From: CAVOJV01 sp963696325
GTDB lineage: Bacteria; Pseudomonadota; Gammaproteobacteria; Competibacterales; Competibacteraceae
Direction: 5' to 3'
Length of the DNA: 64,000 bases
NCBI GenBank assembly: GCA_963696325.1
Contig: CAVOJV010000044.1
Location: forward strand, 49,194-113,193
Shown one piece after another: positions 35,545 to 43,854 of the stretch. The translations under genes and the position numbers were made by a program. Every line of letters starts with the position of its first letter. Positions within the stretch are counted from its first letter, which is position 1. Below the pieces are notes generated by a model. It was not told the DNA's origin and did no database searches. It saw only the letters and a list, made by a program, of their open reading frames with translations.

Positions 35545-35576
35545 GGTACATTATGCCGAGCTCGGCATAATGTACC
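35545..35576. repeat. 32-bp perfect palindrome
   Basis: ggtacattatgccgag is followed directly by its exact reverse complement, with no loop base. It lies 30 bases after the DUF4082 stop. There is no T-run after it, so a simple terminator is unlikely. Possible readings are two identical IS ends joined back to back, or a protein-binding site. An ISAzo13 fragment ends about 20-30 bases to the right. Confidence 0.95.
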
Positions 35577-35594
35577 TAATCCCGACCGCATCCT

Positions 35595-35691
35595 ACGCGG
35601 GCTGCCCACACCGACGACCGCGCTCGTCCAGTACCTTGGCAACGCGCTCGAATTTCTTGCGGAGTATTTCGATGATATCCTCAGTTCCCAT
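35595..35691 (-). pseudogene. ISAzo13-family transposase, N-terminal scrap
   Basis: From ATG 35691 the minus strand reads MGTEDIIEILRKKFERVAKV and LDERGRR, then shifts frame toward VWAAR. This is the opening of ISAzo13 transposases and resembles FERLSGVLDERGRRVWAA at 16.8 kb. Only about 32 codons remain. It is the third ISAzo13 trace in the window. The match is short, so confidence is moderate. Confidence 0.55.
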
Positions 35692-35807
35692 GCGAACATC
35701 ACCGCCCATCACCACAACTTGCTCCACTTATTTTTGGACAGGCACCTTATGGTTCAATCCGCTTCCCCCTGGGGACGCTTTCACTTCACCTTATGCAGGA
35801 AACCACC

Positions 35808-36836
35808 ATGGAGCCCGAAGTTACGCCGAAAAGCACCAAAACCGAAATCCTGGATGCCTATAACGCCCTGTTGAAGAAAATCAAAGAGCAAAAGCCCGTG
35901 GATCGCCAGGTCGAGAAGGAAAAAGCGGAGAAAGTTCAAATTGTCGAGACCGCCGCGCAAAACTCGGAGGAAAAGATCGTCAAGGGTCTGGCCGATTTAA
36001 AGCTCGGTATCACCAAGGCGCTGGATGAGACCGAGCAAAAGTTGCTCGGTGAATTCAAAAGATTGAACGGCATGCGGCAGGCAATAGAAATAGAAAAGAA
36101 GAATCTGGAGGAAATCCATGAGATCAGGGCCGAGGCCGATAGTCTAGCGACGCTGTTATTGGCCCAGAAGGAAAGAAGACAGGCGTTCGAGGTGGAGATA
36201 GGGCAGAAGAGGAATGAGTTTGAAACCGAGACGATGCAGAAGCGCTTGCAATGGAAAAAGGAACAGGATGACTATGAACGGATGAAGAAAGAGCGCGAGG
36301 AAGAAGTGAAGAAATCCCGCCAGCGGGAGGAAGAGGAATACGGCTATAACCTGCGGCTGCACAGGAAAAAAGATGAGGATGCTTATGCGGCCAATAAAGG
36401 CGCCCAGGAAAAGGAACTGCAAGAGAAGAAACTGATTCTTGAGAAAGCCTGGTTGGAACGGGAGAGCGCTTTATCCGCGAGGGAACGGGAGTTGGTCGAT
36501 CTGAGAGCACGGGTCGAGGCTTTCCCGGCGGAATTGGAGCAGGCGGTGAAGAAAGCGGAACAGACCGTCACCGAACGGCTCCAGTTTACCTATCAGTATG
36601 AAAAAGCGATGCTGGCCAAGGAGACGGAGAACGAGCGCAAGCTCAGCCAGCAGATCATCAAGTCGCTGGAGGCGAAAATCAAAGAGCAGGATGAGCAGAT
36701 CCGCCAGTTGACCCAGAAGGCGGGCGAGGCCGGCATGCAGGTGCAGAATATCGCCATCAAGGCGATTGAAGGCGCTTCGACCTGGCGGGGGTTTACTCCT
36801 GCTCCCGAACGGGGGAGCGAACCGGCGGCGCGCTGA
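35808..36836 (+). CDS. Large coiled-coil protein of unknown function
   Basis: 342 residues from ATG 35808, preferred over ATG 35793 because aggaaa lies six bases ahead of it. After ~45 residues almost the whole chain (about 50-310) is charged heptad-like helix rich in Glu, Lys, Gln and Arg, for example KKEQDDYERMKKEREEEVKK. No signal peptide, membrane span or enzyme motif is seen. The ends are less helical (C-terminus TPAPERGSEPAAR). It may be a cytoplasmic scaffold or filament-forming protein. Similar unnamed proteins occur in other proteobacteria as far as I recall, but no function can be assigned. The neighbours do not help. Confidence 0.75.
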   Translation: MEPEVTPKSTKTEILDAYNALLKKIKEQKPVDRQVEKEKAEKVQIVETAAQNSEEKIVKGLADLKLGITKALDETEQKLLGEFKRLNGMRQAIEIEKKNLEEIHEIRAEADSLATLLLAQKERRQAFEVEIGQKRNEFETETMQKRLQWKKEQDDYERMKKEREEEVKKSRQREEEEYGYNLRLHRKKDEDAYAANKGAQEKELQEKKLILEKAWLERESALSARERELVDLRARVEAFPAELEQAVKKAEQTVTERLQFTYQYEKAMLAKETENERKLSQQIIKSLEAKIKEQDEQIRQLTQKAGEAGMQVQNIAIKAIEGASTWRGFTPAPERGSEPAAR

Positions 36837-36966
36837 GGCTGCCGCTGTTTCCGGTAATGAGCGAAGAACGGTGATGTTCACGAAGGGGAATCAATCACCA
36901 TTTTAGCCTCCGTGAAGCTAGGGGTACTGGAAGTGAGGTGTCCTGACAAGAGTGGACACTCCTGTT

Positions 36967-37328
36967 TCAAGCGGCTTGCTGTGGTTTGCGGTAATTCTGT
37001 GCAAACACGGCAGGGGCCAGGTTGCCAAGGCGTGAGTGGCGCCGTTGGCGTTGGTAAAAGATCTCGAGGTATTCTCGGATAGAAGCTTCGGCCTCGGCGC
37101 GGGTTTCATCGCGCCGTTGATGAACCAGCTCGTTCTTCAGGCTACCCCAGAAGCTCTCCATCGGCGCATTGTCATAGCCATTCCCTTTCCGGGACATGGA
37201 GACCAACAGGCCATGCTGGGCTAGTATACGCCGGTAAGCATGACTGCAGTATTGGCTGCCGGGGTCCGAAGGGTGAATCAGCCCAGGTGCGGGTCGCTGA
37301 TAGAGGATAGCGCGCCAAACATCCGTCC
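36967..37328 (-). pseudogene. IS3-family transposase OrfB, C-terminal fragment
   Basis: The product contains IHPSDPGSQYCSHAYRRILA, VSMSRKGNGYDNAPMESFWG and SLKNELVHQRRDETRAEAEA. These give the second Asp and the Glu of the rve core in the IS3 family. Everything before DPGSQY is lost, and the frame instead runs out of the cusA 3' end. The IS terminus is probably near 36938 (tgtcctgacaagagtggaca). The remnant abuts the cusA stop codon. Confidence 0.85.
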
Positions 37329-37330
37329 CT

Positions 37331-40300
37331 TCAGCTTTCCCGATATCGCCGCCGCAAGCCCGCCTCCTTGACCAGCGCATAGATCGCCGGGATCACCACC
37401 AGGGTCAGCACGGTGGAGGAGATCATCCCGCCCACCATGGGCGCGGCGATACGGCGCATCACCTCGGAGCCGGTGCCGCTGCCCCACATGATGGGCAGCA
37501 GCCCGGCCATGATCGCGACCACGGTCATAAGCTTGGGCCGCACCCGTTCCACTGCTCCTTCCATGACGGCGGCATAAAGGTCCGCCACGCGGAGCGGCTC
37601 GCCGGCGGCCCGCCGTCTGGCCTTGATACCCTCCAGCGCATGGTCCAGGTAGATCAACATGATCACCCCCGTTTCCGCCGCCACCCCGGCCAGCGCGATG
37701 AAGCCCACCGCCACCGCCACGCTCAGGTTGTAACCCAGGATAGCCATCAGCCAGATCCCGCCCACCAGGGAGAAGGGCAGGGACAGCATGACGATCAGGG
37801 TCTCGGTGAGGCGTTTAAAATTCAGGTACAGCAACACGAAGATGATCAGCAGGGTTAGCGGCACCACCAGTCGTGAGCCGCTCCTTGGCCCGTTCCATGT
37901 ACTCGAACTGGCCGCTCCAGGTGACATAGTAGCCGGGCTTGAAGCTCACCTGCTCGCGCACCGCTTTCTGGGCATCGGCCACGTAGCCACCGATGTCACG
38001 GTCGCGGATATCCACGAAAATATAGGCCGACAGCAGCGCGTTCTCGGTGCGGATACTGGGCGGTCCCTTGCTTACCGTAACGCTGGCGACTTGTCCCAGC
38101 GGGATCATCGCCCCTTCGGGGTCGACACGAGTACCTGGCTGGCGATCGCCTGGGGGTCCGAGCGCAGGTCGCGGGGATAGCGCACGCTGACCCCGAAGCG
38201 CTCGCGCCCCTCCACCGTAGTGGTCACCAGCTCGCCGCCCAGGGCGGTGGCGATCACGTCCTGCAGATCCCCCACCATCAAACCGTAGCGGGCGAGGGCG
38301 GCGCGGTCTGGTTCGATGTTCAGGTAATAGCCCCCGGTGATGCGTTCGGCATAGGCGCTGGTGGTGCCGGGCACGGCCTTCACCACCGCCTCGATCTGCT
38401 TGGCCAGCCGTTCCATTTCCTCCAGATCCTTGCCGAACACCTTAATGCCGATAGGGGTGCGGATACCGGTGGAGAGCATGTCGATGCGGGCCTTGATCGG
38501 CATGGTCCAGGCATTGGCGACACCGGGGATCTGGAGCGCCTTATCCAGCTCGGCAATCAGGGTGTCGATGGTCACGCCGGGCCGCCACTGGTCTTCCGGT
38601 TTCAGATTGATGATGGTCTCGAACATCTCGGTGGGGGCCGGATCGGTGGCGGTGGCGGCGCGTCCCGCCTTGCCGTAGACCGATTCGACTTCGGCAAAGC
38701 TCTTGATGATCTTGTTCTGGGTCTGCATCAGCTCGGCGGCCTTGGTGATGGACAGTCCCGGCAGGGTGGTGGGCATATAGAACAAGGTGCCTTCGTTGAG
38801 GGTGGGCATGAACTCGCTGCCCAGCCGGCTGGCCGGAATGCTGGAGACGGCCAGCACCGCCAGAGCGATGAGGATAGTCAGTTTCTTCCAGCGCAGGACC
38901 GCGGTGATGAGGGGACGGTAGCTCCAGATGAGGAAGCGATTGAGGGGGTTCCGGTGCTCCGGCAGGATCCTGCCGCGGATGCACAGCACCATCAGCACCG
39001 GCACCAGGGTGATCGACAGCAGCGCCGCGCCCGCCATGGCGAAGGTCTTGGTATAGGCCAGCGGCTTGAACAGCCGGCCCTCCTGGGCTTCCAGGCTGAA
39101 CACCGGCAGGAAGGAGACGGTGATGATGAGCAGGCTGAAGAACAGCGCCGGCCCCACTTCCCTGGCGGCTTCTATCAGGATCTCCAGGCGCGGCTTGTGC
39201 GGCTCCGCCCGCTCCAGGTGCTTGTGGGCGTTTTCGATCATGACGATGGCGGCGTCCACCATGGCGCCGATGGCAATCGCGATGCCCCCCAAACTCATGA
39301 TGTTGGAGTTAATCCCCAGCGCGTGCATGACGATGAAGGCGATCAGTACCCCCACCGGCAGCATGACGATGGCGACCAGGGCGCTGCGCACATGAAACAG
39401 GAACAGGACGCAGACCAAGGCGACTACCGCGCTTTCCTCAATCAGAGTGCGGGTCAGGTTGTTGATGGCGCGGTGAATCAGGTCGGAGCGGTCATAGACC
39501 GCCTGAATCGATACTCCTTCAGGCAGGCCGCTACTGATCTCGCCGAGCTTGGTCTTGAGGTTATGGATGGCGTCCAGGGCGTTCTGGCCGTAGCGGGCGA
39601 CGGCGATACCGCTGACCACCTCCCCCTCGCCATTGAGTTCGGTAATACCGCGCCGCTCGTCCGGCCCCAACTCTACCCTCGCCACGTCCCGCAGCAGTAC
39701 CGGCACTCCGCCCTCGGCCTTGACTACCAACTGCTCCAGATCCGCGGTGCCGCGCAGATAACCCTTGCCGCGCACCATGAACTCGGTCTCGGCCATCTCC
39801 ACGACCCGCCCGCCCACATCGCGGTTGCTGGCGCTGATAACCTGGCCAATTCGGGACAGGGGAATGTCGTAGGTCTGGAGCTTACGGGGGTCCACGATCA
39901 CCTGGTACTGCTGCACGAAACCGCCGACACTGGCTATTTCCGCGATGCCCTGGGCCTTGGCAAGCTGATAGCGCACGAACCAGTCCTGCAGGGTACGCAG
40001 TTCCGCCAGGCTACGCTGTGCGCCCAGCACCACATATTGATACACCCAGCCTACCCCGGTGGCATCCGGCCCCAGGGCCGGGGTTACCCCGCGCGGCAGC
40101 CGGCCGGCGGCAAAGTTGAGGTACTCCAGAACCCGTGAACGCGCCCAGTAGATATCGGTGCCGTCCGCGAAGATCACATAGACGAAGGAGGCGCCGAAAA
40201 AGGAAAAGCCCCGTACCACCTTGGAGTTGGGCACGCCGAGCATGGCCGTGGTCAAGGGATAGGTTACCTGGTCCTCGACGACCTGGGGGGACTGGCCGGG

Positions 40301-40459
40301 GTATTCGGTATAGACGATTACCTGGACGTCCGACAGGTCGGGCAGCGCATCCAGGGAGGTGTTGAGCAGGGCGTAAATGCCGCCGAAGATGACGAACACC
40401 GTGCCCAGCAGTACCAGAAAGATATTGCGGGCGGACAACTCGATGATGCGGCCCAGCAT
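37331..40459 (-). pseudogene. cusA: CusA/CzcA-type heavy-metal RND efflux pump, two frameshifts
   Basis: From ATG 40459 the main frame (784 residues) has MLGRIIELSARNIFLVLLGT, GVGWVYQYV, SNIMSLGGIAIAIGAMVDAA (proton-relay Asp in the fourth helix), MIENAHKHLE and the porter-domain sequence. A one-base shift near 38107 (LVSTPKG to AMIPLGQVASV) and another near 37870 (YMERAKERL to RLVVPLTLLIIFVLL) split the last ~260 residues into two more frames, ending LVKEAGLRRRYRES. Joined together the protein has the normal ~1040 residues and twelve helices. It would export Cu(I)/Ag(I) with CusB and CusC. The shifts disable it unless they are sequencing errors. Confidence 0.88.
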
Positions 40460-40460
40460 C

Positions 40461-41747
40461 TCAGTGTCCCTCGTGCGCGTGGGGCGCGCTCGACGACTGC
40501 GGTGCGGGCGTCTCCGCTTCGGCGGGGGCTGCCGCGCCGTGGCCAGTGTGCACGCCGAAGCTGCTCAACGCCGCCTTCAGGTTGCTCTCGGCATCAATCA
40601 GGAAATTGGCGCTGACCACTACCTGTTCACCCTCGGCAACCCCTTTGAGCACCTGGACATAGTTGTCCCCTTGCAGACCGAGTTCGACTTGCCGCGGTTC
40701 ATAGCGGCCCTCACCCTTGTCGATGAGCACCATCTGGCGGGTGCCGCTGTAGAGCACCGCCGAGGTGGGAATGGTCAGCACGTCGGCCTGGTGCCGGGAA
40801 GCGGCCAACTCCACACTGGCGTACATGGCGGGTTTGAGCAGGCCGGCGGGGTTGGGCAGTTCGATACGCGCCTGGCCGGTGCGGGTCTGCGGATTCACTG
40901 CCGGGTAGATGAAGGCCACCGTGCCGCTGAAGACCCTGCCGGGGTAGGCGTTGACCGAGATATTGACGGCCTGGTCGAGCTGCACTAGTCCCAGATCCTG
41001 CTCGAAGACATCAGCCACCAGCCACAGGGAGGACAGATCGGCGATGCGGTATAAAACCTCTCCCGGCATGAAGCGCATCCCCTGCACGGCCATCTTCTCC
41101 AGCACCACGCCGTTGACCGGGGCGCGCAGAGTCAGCAGTTGCCGGGCTTGCCCTTCCTTGCGCAAACGCTGCAACTCATCCTCCGGAATTCCCCAGTTAC
41201 GCAATCTTTGCAGAGCTGCCTCTGCCAGCTGTCGCATGCCGGTCTGAATCTCGGCGCCGGCGTCCCCCAGGGAACGTACCCCACCCAGGGCGAGGAGGTA
41301 TTCCTGCTGGGTGGAAACCAGTTCCGGGCTGTATACCTCCATCAGGATCTCGCCACGCTTTACCGTCTGGCCGGTGGCATTGACATGGAGCTTCTGTATC
41401 CAGCCCTCGAAGCGGGGCGCCACCGTGTACAGCCGGCGCTCGTCCACCTGCACCGTTCCCACCACCCGCACCGGCCGGGTAAGCGGCCGCACGCTGGCCA
41501 CCTCGGTTTTCACGCCGAGCTTTTGCACCTTCTCCGGGCTGATTTTCACCTGGCCTTCCGGTTGGTCATCGCCCTCATAGACCGGAATATAATCCATGCC
41601 CATCGAGTCCTTCTTGGGCACGGGAGAGGTATCGGGCAGCCCCATGGGATTGCGGTAGTAGAGGAGCTTGGGCTCGGCGGCTGGCGCGTTCCAGCCAAGG
41701 CCAACCAGCGCCAGTGACAGCAAGGTTATAACGAGTATGCGCTTCAT
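40461..41747 (-). CDS. cusB: CusB-type periplasmic adaptor of a copper/silver RND pump
   Basis: 428 residues. The start ATG 41747 is chosen because it overlaps the cusC stop as ATGA and begins a signal peptide (ILVITLLSLALVGLGWNAPA). A heavy-metal-binding segment LLYYRNPMGLPDTSPVPKKD with SMGMDYIPVY follows, then the membrane-fusion-protein core with RFEGWIQKLHVNATGQTVKR, a helical hairpin (LLALGGVRSLG to RQLLTLRAP) and the beta-barrel region. The C-terminus is His-rich (APHAHEGH). It links the CusA pump to the CusC channel and passes on metal. Intact. Confidence 0.93.
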   Translation of the reverse strand: MKRILVITLLSLALVGLGWNAPAAEPKLLYYRNPMGLPDTSPVPKKDSMGMDYIPVYEGDDQPEGQVKISPEKVQKLGVKTEVASVRPLTRPVRVVGTVQVDERRLYTVAPRFEGWIQKLHVNATGQTVKRGEILMEVYSPELVSTQQEYLLALGGVRSLGDAGAEIQTGMRQLAEAALQRLRNWGIPEDELQRLRKEGQARQLLTLRAPVNGVVLEKMAVQGMRFMPGEVLYRIADLSSLWLVADVFEQDLGLVQLDQAVNISVNAYPGRVFSGTVAFIYPAVNPQTRTGQARIELPNPAGLLKPAMYASVELAASRHQADVLTIPTSAVLYSGTRQMVLIDKGEGRYEPRQVELGLQGDNYVQVLKGVAEGEQVVVSANFLIDAESNLKAALSSFGVHTGHGAAAPAEAETPAPQSSSAPHAHEGH

Positions 41748-43018
41748 AGTTCCTGTCCCACCAGACGTTCGATCTCGGCCAGCCGAAGCTGTTGTTCGAT
41801 CTGGGCATTGAGATAATCCAGGCGCGCCTTGCGGATCTGGCGCTGCGCCTCCAGCAGGGTGGGGAAATCCACCCCGCCGGTCCGATAGCCGATTAGCGCC
41901 GACTGAAAAGCCAGCTCGATCTGGGGCAGGAGGCTGGTCTTCAGCAGATTGGCCTGTCGGCGCGCTGCCTCCAGAGTCTCCAATGCCTCCTGGAGTTCGC
42001 CCAGCACCTGATTGGCGTTGGCTTCCTGGCGGGTGCGTGCGGCAGCCAACAGCGCGGCGGCCTCGGCTTCCTGGGAACGGCGGGTTTCCTGCTGGAGGGG
42101 AATGTTGACTTCCAGCATCAATTCCCACCTATTGAGCTGACCCTGACTTTGAATAGGAGATACCCCCACGGTCAAGTCAGGATAGCGGTTCTTTTCCACC
42201 AGGCGCTGAGTCTGTTCGGCGGCGGTAATCTGGGCGGACTGGGCGAGCAGCAACGGATTGGTTTGCCGGACACGTTCCTCCAGATCCGCCGGCACCGCCG
42301 ACTTGGGGAGCTCCGGTAAAGTGCGCGGTTCCGCCAGCGGGGCCGTCGCCGGACGACTCAGCAGGGCGTTGAGGCGTGCGCGCGCCTGGCGTTGTTCCGC
42401 GTCCAAGGTGATCCGGTCGGCGCGCAAGGTGGTTTGTTCCGCCTGTGCCTTCAGTACGTTCTGCTGGGGAGTCAGACCGTTGGCGTAGCGGGTCCGTACC
42501 AGATTTTCTATCTCGCGCAGCAGCAGCAGCATTTCGTCGGTCAGGGCCGCCGCATGCCATGCCCGATAGTATTGGGCGAAGCCGGTCTTAACCTTGGCGC
42601 GCAGCTCGGCCGCCACGGCACGCTGACGGGCCCGCGCCTGTTCCACCCCCGCCTCGGCCACTTCGCGCTTGAGATCGCGTTTGCCCCACAAAGGCAATGT
42701 CTGCGCGACAGTGTACTTAATCGATACCGGGAAATCGTCTTTAGAAAAGAGATCCTGCCCTTCCACGCGAAACGTGGGATCGGGTAACGCACCCGCCGGT
42801 TGCACACGCGCCGCCGCGGCCTCGGTTTCGTACTGCATGGCCGCAAGCTCAGGATTGTGTTGTTCCACCCACTCTAATAAGTCCTGCACGGTCGCGCCGG
42901 GTGCGTTGTCTCCGGTTCCCTTGCCAGATCCTGCCGCCTGGAGCGCGCAGGGCAGGGCGAGCAGCGCCGCTCCGGCAACCTTAACTTTCCAATCAGTAAT
43001 CATGTGATTCATTCCCAT
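41744..43018 (-). CDS. cusC: CusC/TolC-type outer-membrane efflux protein
   Basis: 424 residues with a signal peptide (VKVAGAALLALPCALQA). Two outer-membrane-efflux repeats follow, dominated by long amphipathic helices (VKTGFAQYYRAWHAAALTDE; RRSQEAEAAALLAAARTRQE). DLLEWVEQHNPELAAMQYET and TLLEAQRQIRKARLDYLNAQ are typical family segments. No lipobox Cys is seen. The start may be ATG 43018, 43012 or 43003. It is first of the pump genes and overlaps cusB by four bases. Together with cusB and cusA it forms a tripartite envelope-spanning pump. Confidence 0.9.
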   Translation of the reverse strand: MGMNHMITDWKVKVAGAALLALPCALQAAGSGKGTGDNAPGATVQDLLEWVEQHNPELAAMQYETEAAAARVQPAGALPDPTFRVEGQDLFSKDDFPVSIKYTVAQTLPLWGKRDLKREVAEAGVEQARARQRAVAAELRAKVKTGFAQYYRAWHAAALTDEMLLLLREIENLVRTRYANGLTPQQNVLKAQAEQTTLRADRITLDAEQRQARARLNALLSRPATAPLAEPRTLPELPKSAVPADLEERVRQTNPLLLAQSAQITAAEQTQRLVEKNRYPDLTVGVSPIQSQGQLNRWELMLEVNIPLQQETRRSQEAEAAALLAAARTRQEANANQVLGELQEALETLEAARRQANLLKTSLLPQIELAFQSALIGYRTGGVDFPTLLEAQRQIRKARLDYLNAQIEQQLRLAEIERLVGQEL

Positions 43019-43171
43019 ACGCTATTGAGATATCCAGCCGCCCTATGTCCGATTGTCCGACCGTCCGGCCGAGTACCAGCGCGGTGCTGCAACGGGGATA
43101 AGGTTCGACCTCAAGCGGATGCCCCTGGATAGCGGTAGCTACCCGGAAGTGGCCGCTGCCTGGGGTGTGGA

Positions 43172-43573
43172 CTAGCGGGGTGGACGCTGGGGTTGGTCGG
43201 GGATGAAGAAGGAGATCTGCACAGCAGGGGAAGGCTGCAAACGGGGATTTGCGGTCGGCGTCAGGGCGGGAGATGCCGCCGGCAATAGGCAGGCCAGGCA
43301 CCAGGCACAGCCACAGTCATGGCCGCTTAAGCCGTGATGATGGCAGGGCTCGGTAGCCTTCACGACGTCTTCATGAATGAGATTTGTCTCGTGGATATGG
43401 CAATGGATCGATGGTACCGAGGCGGTGGATTGGACTGCGTGGACGGGTTGTCCATGGGTATGGATGGACAGGACAGGCATGACCGCCGCCAAGGATTGCA
43501 GCGGCAGTAATAAGGCAAGGAGCGTTAGCAGCAGCTTGCGCAAAGACCTATCCCTCACAAGGCGACGATTCAT
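43172..43573 (-). CDS. Small His/Cys-rich exported protein ahead of cusCBA
   Basis: 133 residues. The N-terminal hydrophobic segment LLLTLLALLLPLQSLAA looks like a signal peptide. The mature part is rich in His and Cys (SIHTHGQPVHAVQ; IHCHIHETNLIHEDVV; PCHHHGLSGHDCGCAWCLAC), followed by a Pro-rich tail. Its size and composition match DUF2946-like proteins that sit in front of metal-efflux operons. It lies 150 bases upstream of cusC on the same strand. A periplasmic copper-binding role is inferred from composition and position only. Confidence 0.7.
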   Translation of the reverse strand: MNRRLVRDRSLRKLLLTLLALLLPLQSLAAVMPVLSIHTHGQPVHAVQSTASVPSIHCHIHETNLIHEDVVKATEPCHHHGLSGHDCGCAWCLACLLPAASPALTPTANPRLQPSPAVQISFFIPDQPQRPPR

Positions 43574-43854
43574 CCCGGTTCTGAATCCGTAACGTCGATC
43601 AGCTTGCCAATCAAGGTAATCAGTTACGGTTGATAAAACAATAGCGCAGTCTTGACCTGCGTCAAACCAGCGCTGGATTTGGCGGCGGCGCGGGGGTGTG
43701 CGACCACCGGGGCGAAACGCTCTTCATCGTCCGTGTGGAGGCGGATTGGGCGCAGGTCACCACCGAGGTGGTCAAGCTCTGGGAGTGCCTCGACACGATA
43801 AGCGGGAGGACGGTTGCCCCAGCATTATCCTCGCTCACCGCCGATCGACTTCCT

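Noticed and set aside
35527..35874. 115-codon plus-strand frame after the palindrome
   Set aside because: The minus strand here reads as the N-terminus of an ISAzo13 transposase, and the frame runs into the coiled-coil gene.
38954..40138. 394-codon plus-strand frame opposite cusA
   Set aside because: Shadow frame rich in Gln and His, arising from the codon pattern of cusA.
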